From Gemmatimonadales bacterium UBA2960 (GTDB taxonomy: Bacteria; Gemmatimonadota; Gemmatimonadetes; Longimicrobiales; Gaopeijiaceae), in contig DEBI01000097.1 in the NCBI GenBank assembly GCA_002348465.1, positions 1 to 16,521 on the forward strand: DNA of 16,521 nucleotides, in the 5' to 3' direction. Below are positions 8,084-15,111 of this stretch, one piece after another (position 1 is the stretch's first letter; every line of letters begins with the position of its first letter). Below the pieces are notes generated by a model that was given only the letters and a program-made list of their open reading frames with translations, had not been told where the DNA came from and ran no database searches. The position numbers were made by a program, and so were the translations under genes.

Positions 8084-8668
8084 ATGTTTGAGATCCTATC
8101 TCGAAGACGACTTCTTCGCGGTGCAGCAGGTGCTTCGTTAGCATCGCTCGTCCCAAGTGCAGCAAAAGCTCAGCAAGGCCGACTCGAAGCGCCCTGGCAA
8201 GTAAGTCCAGAGGCAAGACTTACGGAACTGGGGATTGAGCTTCACATACCTCCTCCTCCAGTAGCCACATACGTCGGTACTCACATCGTTGGAAGCATGC
8301 TATATGTAGCCGGGCACACACCTCGGATGCCCGATGCATCTCCGGGACATCAAGGAATCGTAGGCAAAGACCTCACGATCGAAGAGGGTAGGGCAGCGGC
8401 ACGTCAATGCGGCATCAACATACTGGCCACTATGAGGGCAAGGATCGGGAGTCTTGACCGTGTCGCGAGACTCGTCCGCACATTCGGCATGGTGAATGCG
8501 GTCCCCGGATTCTCGCAGCAACCCGAAGTCATAAACGGCTTCAGTGATCTGATGGTCGACATCTTCGGTAAAGAGGCTGGCACAGGCACCCGCGCCGCCG
8601 TCGGTATGGGATCCCTGCCGGGTAACATGGCGGCAGAAGTCGAGACTTTCTGGGAACTCAGAGACTGA
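8084..8668 (+). CDS. Tat-exported RidA/YjgF family protein
   Basis: A 194-residue protein begins with a textbook Tat leader: SRRRLLRG at 6-13, a hydrophobic stretch to about 24, and AKAQ at about 27-30. The mature part is a RidA/YjgF/UK114-fold domain of the longer subgroup: LTELGIELHIPPPPVATYVGT, LYVAGHTPR, GKDLTIEEGRAAARQC, RIGSLDRVARLVRTFGMVN, FSQQPEVINGFSDLMVDIFG, TRAAVGMGSLP. Arg170 aligns with the catalytic Arg of RidA, and E185/E187 with the C-terminal acidic pair. Classical RidA deaminates reactive enamines such as 2-aminoacrylate in the cytoplasm; what a periplasmic member does is not established. AAGGA lies seven bases before the ATG and supports the start. The M20 gene upstream on the same strand may be co-transcribed. 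Confidence 0.9.
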   Translation: MFEILSRRRLLRGAAGASLASLVPSAAKAQQGRLEAPWQVSPEARLTELGIELHIPPPPVATYVGTHIVGSMLYVAGHTPRMPDASPGHQGIVGKDLTIEEGRAAARQCGINILATMRARIGSLDRVARLVRTFGMVNAVPGFSQQPEVINGFSDLMVDIFGKEAGTGTRAAVGMGSLPGNMAAEVETFWELRD

Positions 8669-8711
8669 CGACCACATCGACCTCGGTATTTTCAGGTTCC
8701 AGCTTCTTCTA

Positions 8712-9662
8712 TCAGGTCCCTGGAGGGCGAAGCTCGTTCCACCTACCAATGAAGCCAATTGCTGCTGCGACCATTGAGGTCGCCTCAATCCGCCCCCTCC
8801 GAGTTGTTGCCTCTCTTGGATGACGAACACCCCAAACTCCATCTGAAGTCATTTCAATAGCCGAGGTTCCTTTTTCTGTGACCTCGTCCTTTAGCCCTTC
8901 AGCCAAAAAGAGCGTCAGGGCAGTCGGGTCACCTGCCAGCACTTCGGGAAGCATTGCTTCCAGGTGAGGTAGAAGAAATACATCTGGTTGTTCTGCGGCC
9001 TCTATATCCACGAGTTCCGGGGTTAAGTACATCGACATCGATGTCTCACCAGTCCCGCCATGTCGGTCCAAGACTGGAGGACCCGGGTCCATCGGTCGCT
9101 CAATAACCGGTAGGAACGGGCCAAGGACAGAACGAAGGTCAACGGCGATACCTGCAGTTTCTTGATTAATACGATCCACTATGAACCGAGTTGTTGCCGT
9201 GTTCCCGCCGTGAGCATTCAACATCAAGAACCTTTTGAACCCGTGACGGATTAAGCTCTTCACTGACTCGACATAGACTTCTTGAATCAAGGTTGAAGGA
9301 AGCGTCACCGTTCCCTCAAAACCCATATGATATGGAGACTGTCCTGGGAAAAGGATGGGTGCCACAAGCACATCGGCCTTTTGGGAAATGAGCTTCGCGA
9401 GCTCAAGTCCATTTAGATAGTCTGTACCTATCGGGAGATGGTGCCCGTGCTGCTCAAGAGCAGCGACTGGTATGATCACCATATCGGAACGGGTCAGGAA
9501 CTCCTGAACCTCCGGACGGGTCATATGTGGGAGATAGTTCTTCACCTTTTCGATACTTGGCAGAGGACTTTCAGGGGGCAGAAGCTCCTGAGCATCCACC
9601 GAGTACCACGGAAAAAGCAGAACCGGAGCCGCAGCGATTAAGCGGAGACCTCGACACTTCAT
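8712..9662 (-). CDS. Exported creatininase-family amidohydrolase
   Basis: A 316-residue protein with a Sec leader (cleavage near VDAQ at about 25). It shows the creatininase-family motifs: ALEQHGHHLPIGTD with metal ligands E70, H72 and D81; LNAHGGN at 148-154 (H151); and DRHGGTGETS with H201 and E206. The family opens cyclic or linear amide bonds (creatinine, formamidopyrimidines, the mycofactocin precursor) with metal-bound water. The NAHGGN wording, lacking the Glu of true creatininase (NGHYEN), argues against creatinine itself as substrate. An exported member is unusual; most known ones are cytoplasmic. Its ATG overlaps the stop of the upstream lipoprotein amidohydrolase as ATGA, so the two are translationally coupled. 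It ends 43 bases from the convergent RidA-like gene. Confidence 0.9.
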   Translation of the reverse strand: MKCRGLRLIAAAPVLLFPWYSVDAQELLPPESPLPSIEKVKNYLPHMTRPEVQEFLTRSDMVIIPVAALEQHGHHLPIGTDYLNGLELAKLISQKADVLVAPILFPGQSPYHMGFEGTVTLPSTLIQEVYVESVKSLIRHGFKRFLMLNAHGGNTATTRFIVDRINQETAGIAVDLRSVLGPFLPVIERPMDPGPPVLDRHGGTGETSMSMYLTPELVDIEAAEQPDVFLLPHLEAMLPEVLAGDPTALTLFLAEGLKDEVTEKGTSAIEMTSDGVWGVRHPREATTRRGRIEATSMVAAAIGFIGRWNELRPPGT

Positions 9663-10945
9663 GGCTGATCAGTCCCTAGTATTCTGGCTGAAATCCCTGG
9701 CCGGTCGATCCTTTCACCACGCAAATACACGTCAATAATTCCTCTAGTGTTTGTGATGTCATCTAATGGGTTGGCCTCAAGCACTATGAAATCGGCACTT
9801 TTTCCTTGGGCAATCAGCCCCGTTTCATCGAGTCCCATAACCGCCGCAGCCGCGCTGGTCGCTGCAACCAGAACATCAGAGGGACTGAGTCCGGCCCGGA
9901 CCATGTCTTCAAGTTCCTGGTGCGCAGTCCATGAATTACCCCCATCAGTACCGAAGGCAACTCGGATCCCCTCTTGGTGCAAGCGCACGAGGTTCCGGGC
10001 TTGAATCCCGAACGCCTGCGAAGCTTGGTCACTGAACGACGTCGGATTTGATTCCATCTGAGCAATCCGCTCCGCTGACACAGTCCCTGCAGTCCAGGAC
10101 ATGTCACCTACGGGGAGGCCCGGCCCCGGCAAGTTCGGAATTAAGACAACCTCCGGACGTTCCCTCCACATCTCAATCACCTCATCATCGACATCTACAT
10201 CCCGGATCCCATGAGCAAAAACATCTACACCTGCTTCAAGGAGTCCTTTTGCGTCCTCTAGTCTAAATACATGAGCTGTAACTGGGATGCCATGACCGTG
10301 GGCCTCATCAATAATCGCGCTATAAAGTGCAGGAGACAGCCGCTGGTATTGTCCCCCGCGACTGTCCACCCAGATCTTCACTATGTCGACCTCTTGCGCC
10401 GCTAGCTCCTGCACCGCCGCGCGGGCCTCTTCCTCGCTTGTGACCCAGTGAGGAACTTCGCTACGTCCTGGCTCAGGGGCCGTAATCCCTCGACCTGCCG
10501 ACAGAGAACGAGCTCCATCCTGTATAAGCTCTGACCGCATCACAAGTCCAGTGGCGCCCTCATCAAGTCCAAAACTAAACGTTGCACCTGTCCCATAGTA
10601 AGCGGCCTGCTGAAGCTCAAGTATGCGAGCTTCTCGCTCAGAAGGAAGATGGAAATGCGCATTGTTCAGCGTTGGCATCACCGTCTTTCCCGAGAGGTCG
10701 ACCCTAGACCCGACCGCTGAGCCATCTATATCTGACGAAGGCCCAACCTCTACAAAGGTACCGTTCTGCACGATCAGGATCGCTTCTTCTATCACAGTGC
10801 CGTCACCTGTTATCACACGGACACCCTCATACGCGACTGCATCTGACATGTCAGACCCGCCACACGCCGTGGCTACCAGCAGTATCAAGAACATGAATGA
10901 AGTGCGGAAAAAGAGGCAGCCGAGACGGGGCGTTGAGCAGTTCAT
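9659..10945 (-). CDS. Lipoprotein amidohydrolase (imidazolonepropionase-like branch)
   Basis: A 428-residue protein with a lipoprotein-type leader: hydrophobic FMFLILLVATAC with Cys28 followed by GGSD. A shorter start at Met18 would keep the lipobox. It is an amidohydrolase-superfamily enzyme of the COG1228-like branch. Metal residues are H97 and H99 in NNAHFHL, K190 in VDIVKIWVD, H225 in TAHVF, H245 in FAHGI, and D334 in FGTDGG. The return to the beta domain is LIAQGKSADFIVLEANPLDD. Members of this branch hydrolyse X-Pro dipeptides, N-acyl amino acids, lactones or cyclic amides; the substrate here cannot be read. It overlaps the creatininase-family gene by four bases (ATGA at 9659-9662), implying coordinated amounts and perhaps consecutive steps. 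A GGAG lies about twelve bases before the ATG. Confidence 0.9.
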   Translation of the reverse strand: MNCSTPRLGCLFFRTSFMFLILLVATACGGSDMSDAVAYEGVRVITGDGTVIEEAILIVQNGTFVEVGPSSDIDGSAVGSRVDLSGKTVMPTLNNAHFHLPSEREARILELQQAAYYGTGATFSFGLDEGATGLVMRSELIQDGARSLSAGRGITAPEPGRSEVPHWVTSEEEARAAVQELAAQEVDIVKIWVDSRGGQYQRLSPALYSAIIDEAHGHGIPVTAHVFRLEDAKGLLEAGVDVFAHGIRDVDVDDEVIEMWRERPEVVLIPNLPGPGLPVGDMSWTAGTVSAERIAQMESNPTSFSDQASQAFGIQARNLVRLHQEGIRVAFGTDGGNSWTAHQELEDMVRAGLSPSDVLVAATSAAAAVMGLDETGLIAQGKSADFIVLEANPLDDITNTRGIIDVYLRGERIDRPGISARILGTDQP

Positions 10946-11087
10946 AGCAGAGTCACTCCAGCGTATAAGGATCCATCAGGGCTACTGCACAAACTTCCGA
11001 CCAGCAAGTACCCACACTACCTGTATCCCATCAAAGCCCTAGAATATGAACACCGTTATAGCGGACGACTCCCCTTCGAGTGGCAAC

Positions 11088-12338
11088 ATGATCATACCAA
11101 TTCTCTCGACGCCTGCTCGGTCAATCGCACTGACCGGACTAGCTGCACTGGCGCTGACCAACGCACTTACCGCCCAAACGGTGCTACATCCTGAACCACA
11201 CCTTCAATCCAAGTACCATGACTTTCGAGTAGTCGAAGTAGCCGACGGGCTAATCAATCCTCACTCACTCGTCTTCACGCCGGACGGTGACTTACTTGTG
11301 ACCGAGCGCCCCGGACGGCTTCGGATCATCCGAGATGATGTTCTGCTGACCGACTCGGTTCAGGGGCTTCCAAACATTATCGCTTTAGGAAGAGGGGCTC
11401 GTGCGATGAATGGCCTTGAGCAAGCTGGACTCCGCGATGTAAGACTAGACCCAGAATTCGAACATAATCGCCTCCTATACCTGAGCTATGTCAAACCGGG
11501 CCCAGACTCACTCGGTACCCTGGCGGTTGCGAGAGGACGCTATGAAGACGACCGGCTATACAATCTTGAGGAGATCTTCCATGCCAAGGCGAACGGTAAC
11601 GGAAGTGAGCGCAGTTCAATGTGGGGTGGTCGTATCGCACTGGACAAAGAGGGCTACATATACGTCACCCTTGGAGATCGGCAGTGGCCATCATCAGGCG
11701 ACCTATGGGCCCATCCAGCACAGAGCCTAATCAATCACAATGGCACGACGATCCGGCTTCATGCAGACGGTCGCGTCCCAACCGATAACCCTCTAGTAGG
11801 CCGAGAAAATGCGCTTCCAGAAATCTGGACATGGGGGCACCGCAATGCCCAAGGGATAGCTATTCATCCGGAAACAGGGGATGTCTGGTCTAACGAACAT
11901 GGCCCCCAAGGCGGTGACGAGGTCAACCTCCTCCGAAGTGGCTCAAACTACGGTTGGCCCGTCGTAGGCTATGGTGTGAACTACCGAACGGGTCTAGCAA
12001 TCCATCACGGAACACAGCAAGACGGCATGGATGATCCAGCTCACGTCTGGGTGCCATCCATAGGAGTGAGCGGAATGATCTTCTACACAGGAGATGCTTT
12101 CCCGGAGTGGAAGGGTGACATGTTTGTCGGTGGAATGAGCGGCGAACGTCTTGTCCGCTTGCGGATAGAGGGAGAAGAGGTCGTAAGCGAAGAGATTATT
12201 CTCCAGGACATGGGTCGGATCCGAGAAGTCCAGCAAGGACTAGACGGCCTCATCTATCTAGCGATCGACGGCGGAACTCGGTGGGAGGATGGACCTCCAA
12301 CCCAGATTATTCGTCTTGAGCCAGCAGGAATGAGATAG
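11088..12338 (+). CDS. Exported PQQ-dependent sugar dehydrogenase-like beta-propeller (GSDH/YliI family)
   Basis: A soluble glucose dehydrogenase-like six-bladed propeller. I start it at the ATG at 11088, which gives a normal 30-residue Sec leader (MIIPILSTPARSIALTGLAA, cleavage near LTAQ). An in-frame ATG at 11046 would add 14 residues with two acidic residues before the hydrophobic core, atypical for a leader. Family motifs follow: VFTPDGDLLVTERPGRL, GGRIALDKEGYIYVTLGDR, WGHRNAQGI (PQQ-contacting Arg-Asn), NEHGPQGGDEVNLL and GSNYGWP. The family oxidises aldoses in the periplasm with PQQ and calcium. The residue aligning with the catalytic His before GGR is Met here (codon 11619-11621, in SSMWGGR), so activity is uncertain. 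It diverges from the lipoprotein amidohydrolase and stands alone on its strand. No PQQ synthesis genes are in the window. Confidence 0.88.
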   Translation: MIIPILSTPARSIALTGLAALALTNALTAQTVLHPEPHLQSKYHDFRVVEVADGLINPHSLVFTPDGDLLVTERPGRLRIIRDDVLLTDSVQGLPNIIALGRGARAMNGLEQAGLRDVRLDPEFEHNRLLYLSYVKPGPDSLGTLAVARGRYEDDRLYNLEEIFHAKANGNGSERSSMWGGRIALDKEGYIYVTLGDRQWPSSGDLWAHPAQSLINHNGTTIRLHADGRVPTDNPLVGRENALPEIWTWGHRNAQGIAIHPETGDVWSNEHGPQGGDEVNLLRSGSNYGWPVVGYGVNYRTGLAIHHGTQQDGMDDPAHVWVPSIGVSGMIFYTGDAFPEWKGDMFVGGMSGERLVRLRIEGEEVVSEEIILQDMGRIREVQQGLDGLIYLAIDGGTRWEDGPPTQIIRLEPAGMR

Positions 12339-12375
12339 GACCCAAGCATCAATCTTGGTCACTGAGGGTTAAGGG

Positions 12376-13881
12376 CTAGAAAACGATCCTTCGCCCGACA
12401 ATCGGCACTCCGGGGCGCGCACCTTCGACGTTTTCTCCTTCCCGCACAACGAACGATCCATTCACTAACACGTACTCCACACCGATTGAATACGACAGAT
12501 CATCTTCGAACGTCGCGGTATCTATAATGCGTGATGGGTCAAAGATGGTTATATCGGCGTCACTCCCAAGCTGGATCCTCCCTTTTCGCGTCATCTGCGG
12601 TGAAATCGACTCTAGCCGTTGAGCTGGCATGAGAGTCATCTTCCGGAGCCCCTCCATGAGGGAAAGAGTGCCCTCCTCTCTGACGTATCGGCCTAAAAAT
12701 CTGGAGAAGGTGCCGGCACCACGTGGATGTGCCCCTAGGGCATAAGGCATCCCATCCGAGGCCACCATGGTATGAGGGGCCTTGAGCCCCATCTCAATCC
12801 AGTCCGGCTTCATCATATGAATAATTACTATCCCGCCCTCTTCCCTGTACGATCGAAAAGTCTCTTCAGTAAGCCGCTCCCCCGTATCCTGCCATTGAAG
12901 GTCCCCATAGTCGATTCTCAAGTGCTCCTGCCATCCCTCATCAAAGATGGCCGACTCTAACGAAGTTGAGGCGGCAGTGTACGGGTAAATTTCTGTTGTC
13001 ACGTCGACCCCAGACTCCTGGGCGCCCCGTATCAGATCAAGATTAGTTCCAATCTCCCAGAGGCTAGAGCTGTTGAGATGGACAATGTGCAGAGGAGCAC
13101 CCGTCGAAGCGGCATTGGCTACCACTTCTTGAATCGCATCGATGCCCATCGACCGAACGTGAGTATAAATGGTGAACTGCTCTCGCCCGGCGTATTCAAA
13201 GACCCTATAGATCTCATCCCTGCTGGCACCCGGGTAGTACTGATGAGCCATCCCAATACCCAACGCTCCCGCGTCCATGCCATCCTTTATACGCTCAAAC
13301 AATTGTGGATAGAGGGCTCTATCAAGCTCGTCATAGTTGCCCTGAGAGAAAACTCGCCCAAGCTCCCTTAACTGAGCCCCGGTCGGCTCCGAGTCGATGC
13401 TCGCCAAGGTTGTCCGGACTTCCTCGGCATACTCAGGCATCACTGCCGTCCTGGCAGCGCCGTGACCGATCGTTGCTCCAAAATTTAGGATCGCGTCATC
13501 CTCGCGCTCATTGAGGAAAATTCTGAGATCAGAGACACCCGACTCTAACTCAAGGGCTGTCGTGACACCGTCACGTGCCTGGAAGCGATTAGCAGCGTTT
13601 GACTGTCCATGGGCGTGCAAATCGATAAAGCCTGGAGATACCACTAGACCGGTCGCATCTATAACGGTCTCTCCTTCGAGCTCATCCTCGGAGATCGCCA
13701 CTATGGTTTGACCATTGATACCAATATTTCGAACTGCATCGAGGCCGGTCTCAGGATCCATCACTCGGCCGCTTCGGATGACCACGTCATAAGACTCCTG
13801 AGCTTCCAATAGCTCAGAAATGGGACCCATAGCCACGATAGCCAGAGCCATACAGGCGAGTCTCTTTGCATTGTATAACAT
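12376..13881 (-). CDS. Exported D-aminoacylase / N-acyl-D-amino-acid deacylase family amidohydrolase
   Basis: A 501-residue protein with a Sec leader (hydrophobic to about 18, cleavage near LEAQ at about 28). It is an amidohydrolase of the D-aminoacylase family, which removes acyl groups from N-acyl-D-amino acids or cleaves related amides. Metal and active-site residues are H89 and H91 in FIDLHAHG, E111 or E113 in LELESG where other members have Cys or Glu, H241 in YTHVRS, H268 in HIVHLNSS, and D376 in ASDGMP. The family-specific GAHPRGAGTFSRFLGRYV follows at 383-400. The C-terminal KGRIQLGSDADITIFDP is the beta-domain return. AGGAG six bases before the ATG supports the start. The phosphatase-like gene ends nine bases upstream on the same strand, so they form an operon. 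N-acyl-D-amino acids would fit cell-wall-derived material, but this is inference. Confidence 0.9.
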   Translation of the reverse strand: MLYNAKRLACMALAIVAMGPISELLEAQESYDVVIRSGRVMDPETGLDAVRNIGINGQTIVAISEDELEGETVIDATGLVVSPGFIDLHAHGQSNAANRFQARDGVTTALELESGVSDLRIFLNEREDDAILNFGATIGHGAARTAVMPEYAEEVRTTLASIDSEPTGAQLRELGRVFSQGNYDELDRALYPQLFERIKDGMDAGALGIGMAHQYYPGASRDEIYRVFEYAGREQFTIYTHVRSMGIDAIQEVVANAASTGAPLHIVHLNSSSLWEIGTNLDLIRGAQESGVDVTTEIYPYTAASTSLESAIFDEGWQEHLRIDYGDLQWQDTGERLTEETFRSYREEGGIVIIHMMKPDWIEMGLKAPHTMVASDGMPYALGAHPRGAGTFSRFLGRYVREEGTLSLMEGLRKMTLMPAQRLESISPQMTRKGRIQLGSDADITIFDPSRIIDTATFEDDLSYSIGVEYVLVNGSFVVREGENVEGARPGVPIVGRRIVF

Positions 13882-13890
13882 GCTGATCTC

Positions 13891-14469
13891 CTATGGAGTA
13901 TTAGATCCTAGCTCTAGCAGGTCTCGCACCGAGCGCTCGAGGCTGGTCAAGCCAGAGGCGAGACCCAACTCTAAAGCTTCCTCGGCCGACTCGCCGTCAA
14001 CCCAGTGTGCCTTCAAGGCCAGCATCGCACCGACCCGATTGCTACTGGCGCAGTATAGCATTGCGGTTTTTTCGCCAACCTCATCCAGTATCGCAGCGAA
14101 TGCTTCGACGTTATCGCGGGTCAATGATCCTGAACCCGAAATCGGAAGACGGTCGAACTGAACTCCTTCACCGACCAGCAATTCTTCCTCCCATCCAGCA
14201 CCATCCTCCGTCGTCGGGCGAAGGGATACGAAGTGCTCAATGCCCGCCGATTGAAGTCCCCGAATCTGCTCCTGTGTCGGCTGTCCAGAAGTAACCAGTC
14301 TGTCCATTGGCATACGCGCGTTACGAACGCCTATTTCTGTAACGACCGAAAGTAGAGTGTCCGGAATACTCGCCATCACCGCTTCAGCCGGAGGAGAAGG
14401 CTCAGCGGCACACGCCAAGGATGCAAAAAGAGTCAGTAGGAGTGCTAGGTCAAGATTCCTATTTTTCAT
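13891..14469 (-). CDS. Exported phosphatase-like protein of the DUF442/beta-lactamase-hydrolase-like type
   Basis: I start the gene at the ATG at 14469 (MKNRNLDLALLLTLFASLAC), which gives a direct Sec or lipoprotein-type leader with Cys20. An upstream in-frame ATG at 14526 would add 19 residues that do not look like a leader. The mature part reads RMPMDRLVTSGQPTQEQIRGL, then HFVSLRP, and the phosphatase loop LYCASSNRVGAMLAL with Cys140 and Arg145. These are the motifs of the dual-specificity phosphatase-like family (DUF442), whose P-loop is one residue shorter than the classical tyrosine-phosphatase CX5R. Function is poorly known; some members relate to sulfide or stress metabolism. The gene is followed nine bases later by the D-aminoacylase-type gene, whose Shine-Dalgarno lies at its end. 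Being exported, its substrate is probably not a cytoplasmic phosphoprotein. Confidence 0.78.
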   Translation of the reverse strand: MKNRNLDLALLLTLFASLACAAEPSPPAEAVMASIPDTLLSVVTEIGVRNARMPMDRLVTSGQPTQEQIRGLQSAGIEHFVSLRPTTEDGAGWEEELLVGEGVQFDRLPISGSGSLTRDNVEAFAAILDEVGEKTAMLYCASSNRVGAMLALKAHWVDGESAEEALELGLASGLTSLERSVRDLLELGSNTP

Positions 14470-14526
14470 ACACTTCAGATACCGGTTAATGGTTATAGGC
14501 AGAACATAACTGATGACCCCAAACAC

Positions 14527-14612
14527 GGACCACAGCCGCGAATAGAGCGTACTATGGTTTTACCGAGACCAAGAGCTTATCCCGCGAAACTATCTCAACC
14601 GAGACCCTCATC
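14527..14612. promoter_or_regulatory. Divergent intergenic region with a 9-base direct repeat
   Basis: The divergent promoters of the phosphatase-like and the four-Cys secreted protein genes must lie here or just inside 14470-14526. TACTAT at 14550-14555 is a possible -10 box for the plus strand. ACCGAGACC occurs twice in direct orientation at 14562-14570 and 14598-14606, 36 bases apart, just before the GTG start. This could be a regulator site or chance. Confidence 0.25.
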
Positions 14613-15101
14613 GTGCAACGAGCAATCCCAACACTCACAGCCTCACTCATCATCATAGCGGGGCAAGCGCCACTGGCTGGTCAAGAACCTCTCTGCGAAG
14701 GCGCAGAGAGGTTCTTGCAGGAGACCATGCTCATGATTGCTCTCAGCGAGTCGGACACGATCGACGACTGGCGAACGCAGGCGAAGGTTCCTGGGTGCCG
14801 AGTCACAGCTGCTGGCTCATCCAGTCTGGAGTCAGCCGAAGTTGCAAGAAGTTTCTACCAGATCATCGCCGAAAGTGGCTGGTCCCGAACTCCGGATCCA
14901 CGCGACGCTCCGAACGAAGCATCGCTGCGTTTTCGTCGAGACAGCGTGGACTGTTTATTCAACTATTACGACTCCAGCATGTCTCTGGGCACAGAGGCAG
15001 AGATGATAGTTAGCGATGCTGTCTACGTAGAGGAGGGTGAAAGTCTCTACAACTTCCTTGTATTATGCATGCCCGCCGCTCCTGCAGCACCGAGAGGCTA
15101 G
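14613..15101 (+). CDS. Unknown secreted protein with four cysteines
   Basis: I do not recognise this 162-residue protein. It opens with a Sec leader (TLTASLIIIAGQAPLAGQ, cleavage probably near residue 23). The mature part holds four cysteines (28, 62, 114, 152), a number that would suit two disulfides in the periplasm. Between them lie SAEVARSFYQIIAESGW, typical of a small helical unit, and acidic EEGESLYNF near the end; the tail is PAAPAAP. The start is GTG at 14613. No in-frame ATG lies upstream in the divergent region and no clear Shine-Dalgarno is seen, so start confidence is modest. Codons 24-35 form a perfect palindrome. The gene converges on the lipoprotein metallopeptidase-like gene with ten bases between stops. 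A coding role is supported by the signal peptide and uninterrupted frame; no function is proposed. Confidence 0.7.
   Translation: MQRAIPTLTASLIIIAGQAPLAGQEPLCEGAERFLQETMLMIALSESDTIDDWRTQAKVPGCRVTAAGSSSLESAEVARSFYQIIAESGWSRTPDPRDAPNEASLRFRRDSVDCLFNYYDSSMSLGTEAEMIVSDAVYVEEGESLYNFLVLCMPAAPAAPRG
14682..14717 (+). repeat. Perfect 16-bp inverted repeat with 4-base loop inside a coding sequence
   Basis: The left arm CAAGAACCTCTCTGCG (14682-14697), loop AAGG, and right arm 14702-14717 form an uninterrupted 16-bp stem. The palindrome spans exactly codons 24-35 of the four-Cys secreted protein, immediately after the signal-peptide cleavage region. In mRNA it would be a very stable hairpin. No T tract follows, so it is not an intrinsic terminator of the usual kind. 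Confidence 0.95.
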
Positions 15102-15111
15102 TACTCCGTAC

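Noticed and set aside
8300..8842. A 180-codon open frame antisense to the RidA-like gene
   Set aside because: It overlaps the well-supported RidA frame and the creatininase 3' end, has low-complexity Arg/Ser/Cys-rich content and no recognisable motif.
12339..12360. Weak hairpin (GAC-C-CAAG with CTTGGTC) between convergent genes
   Set aside because: Seven pairs with a bulge and no T tract; too weak to call a terminator.
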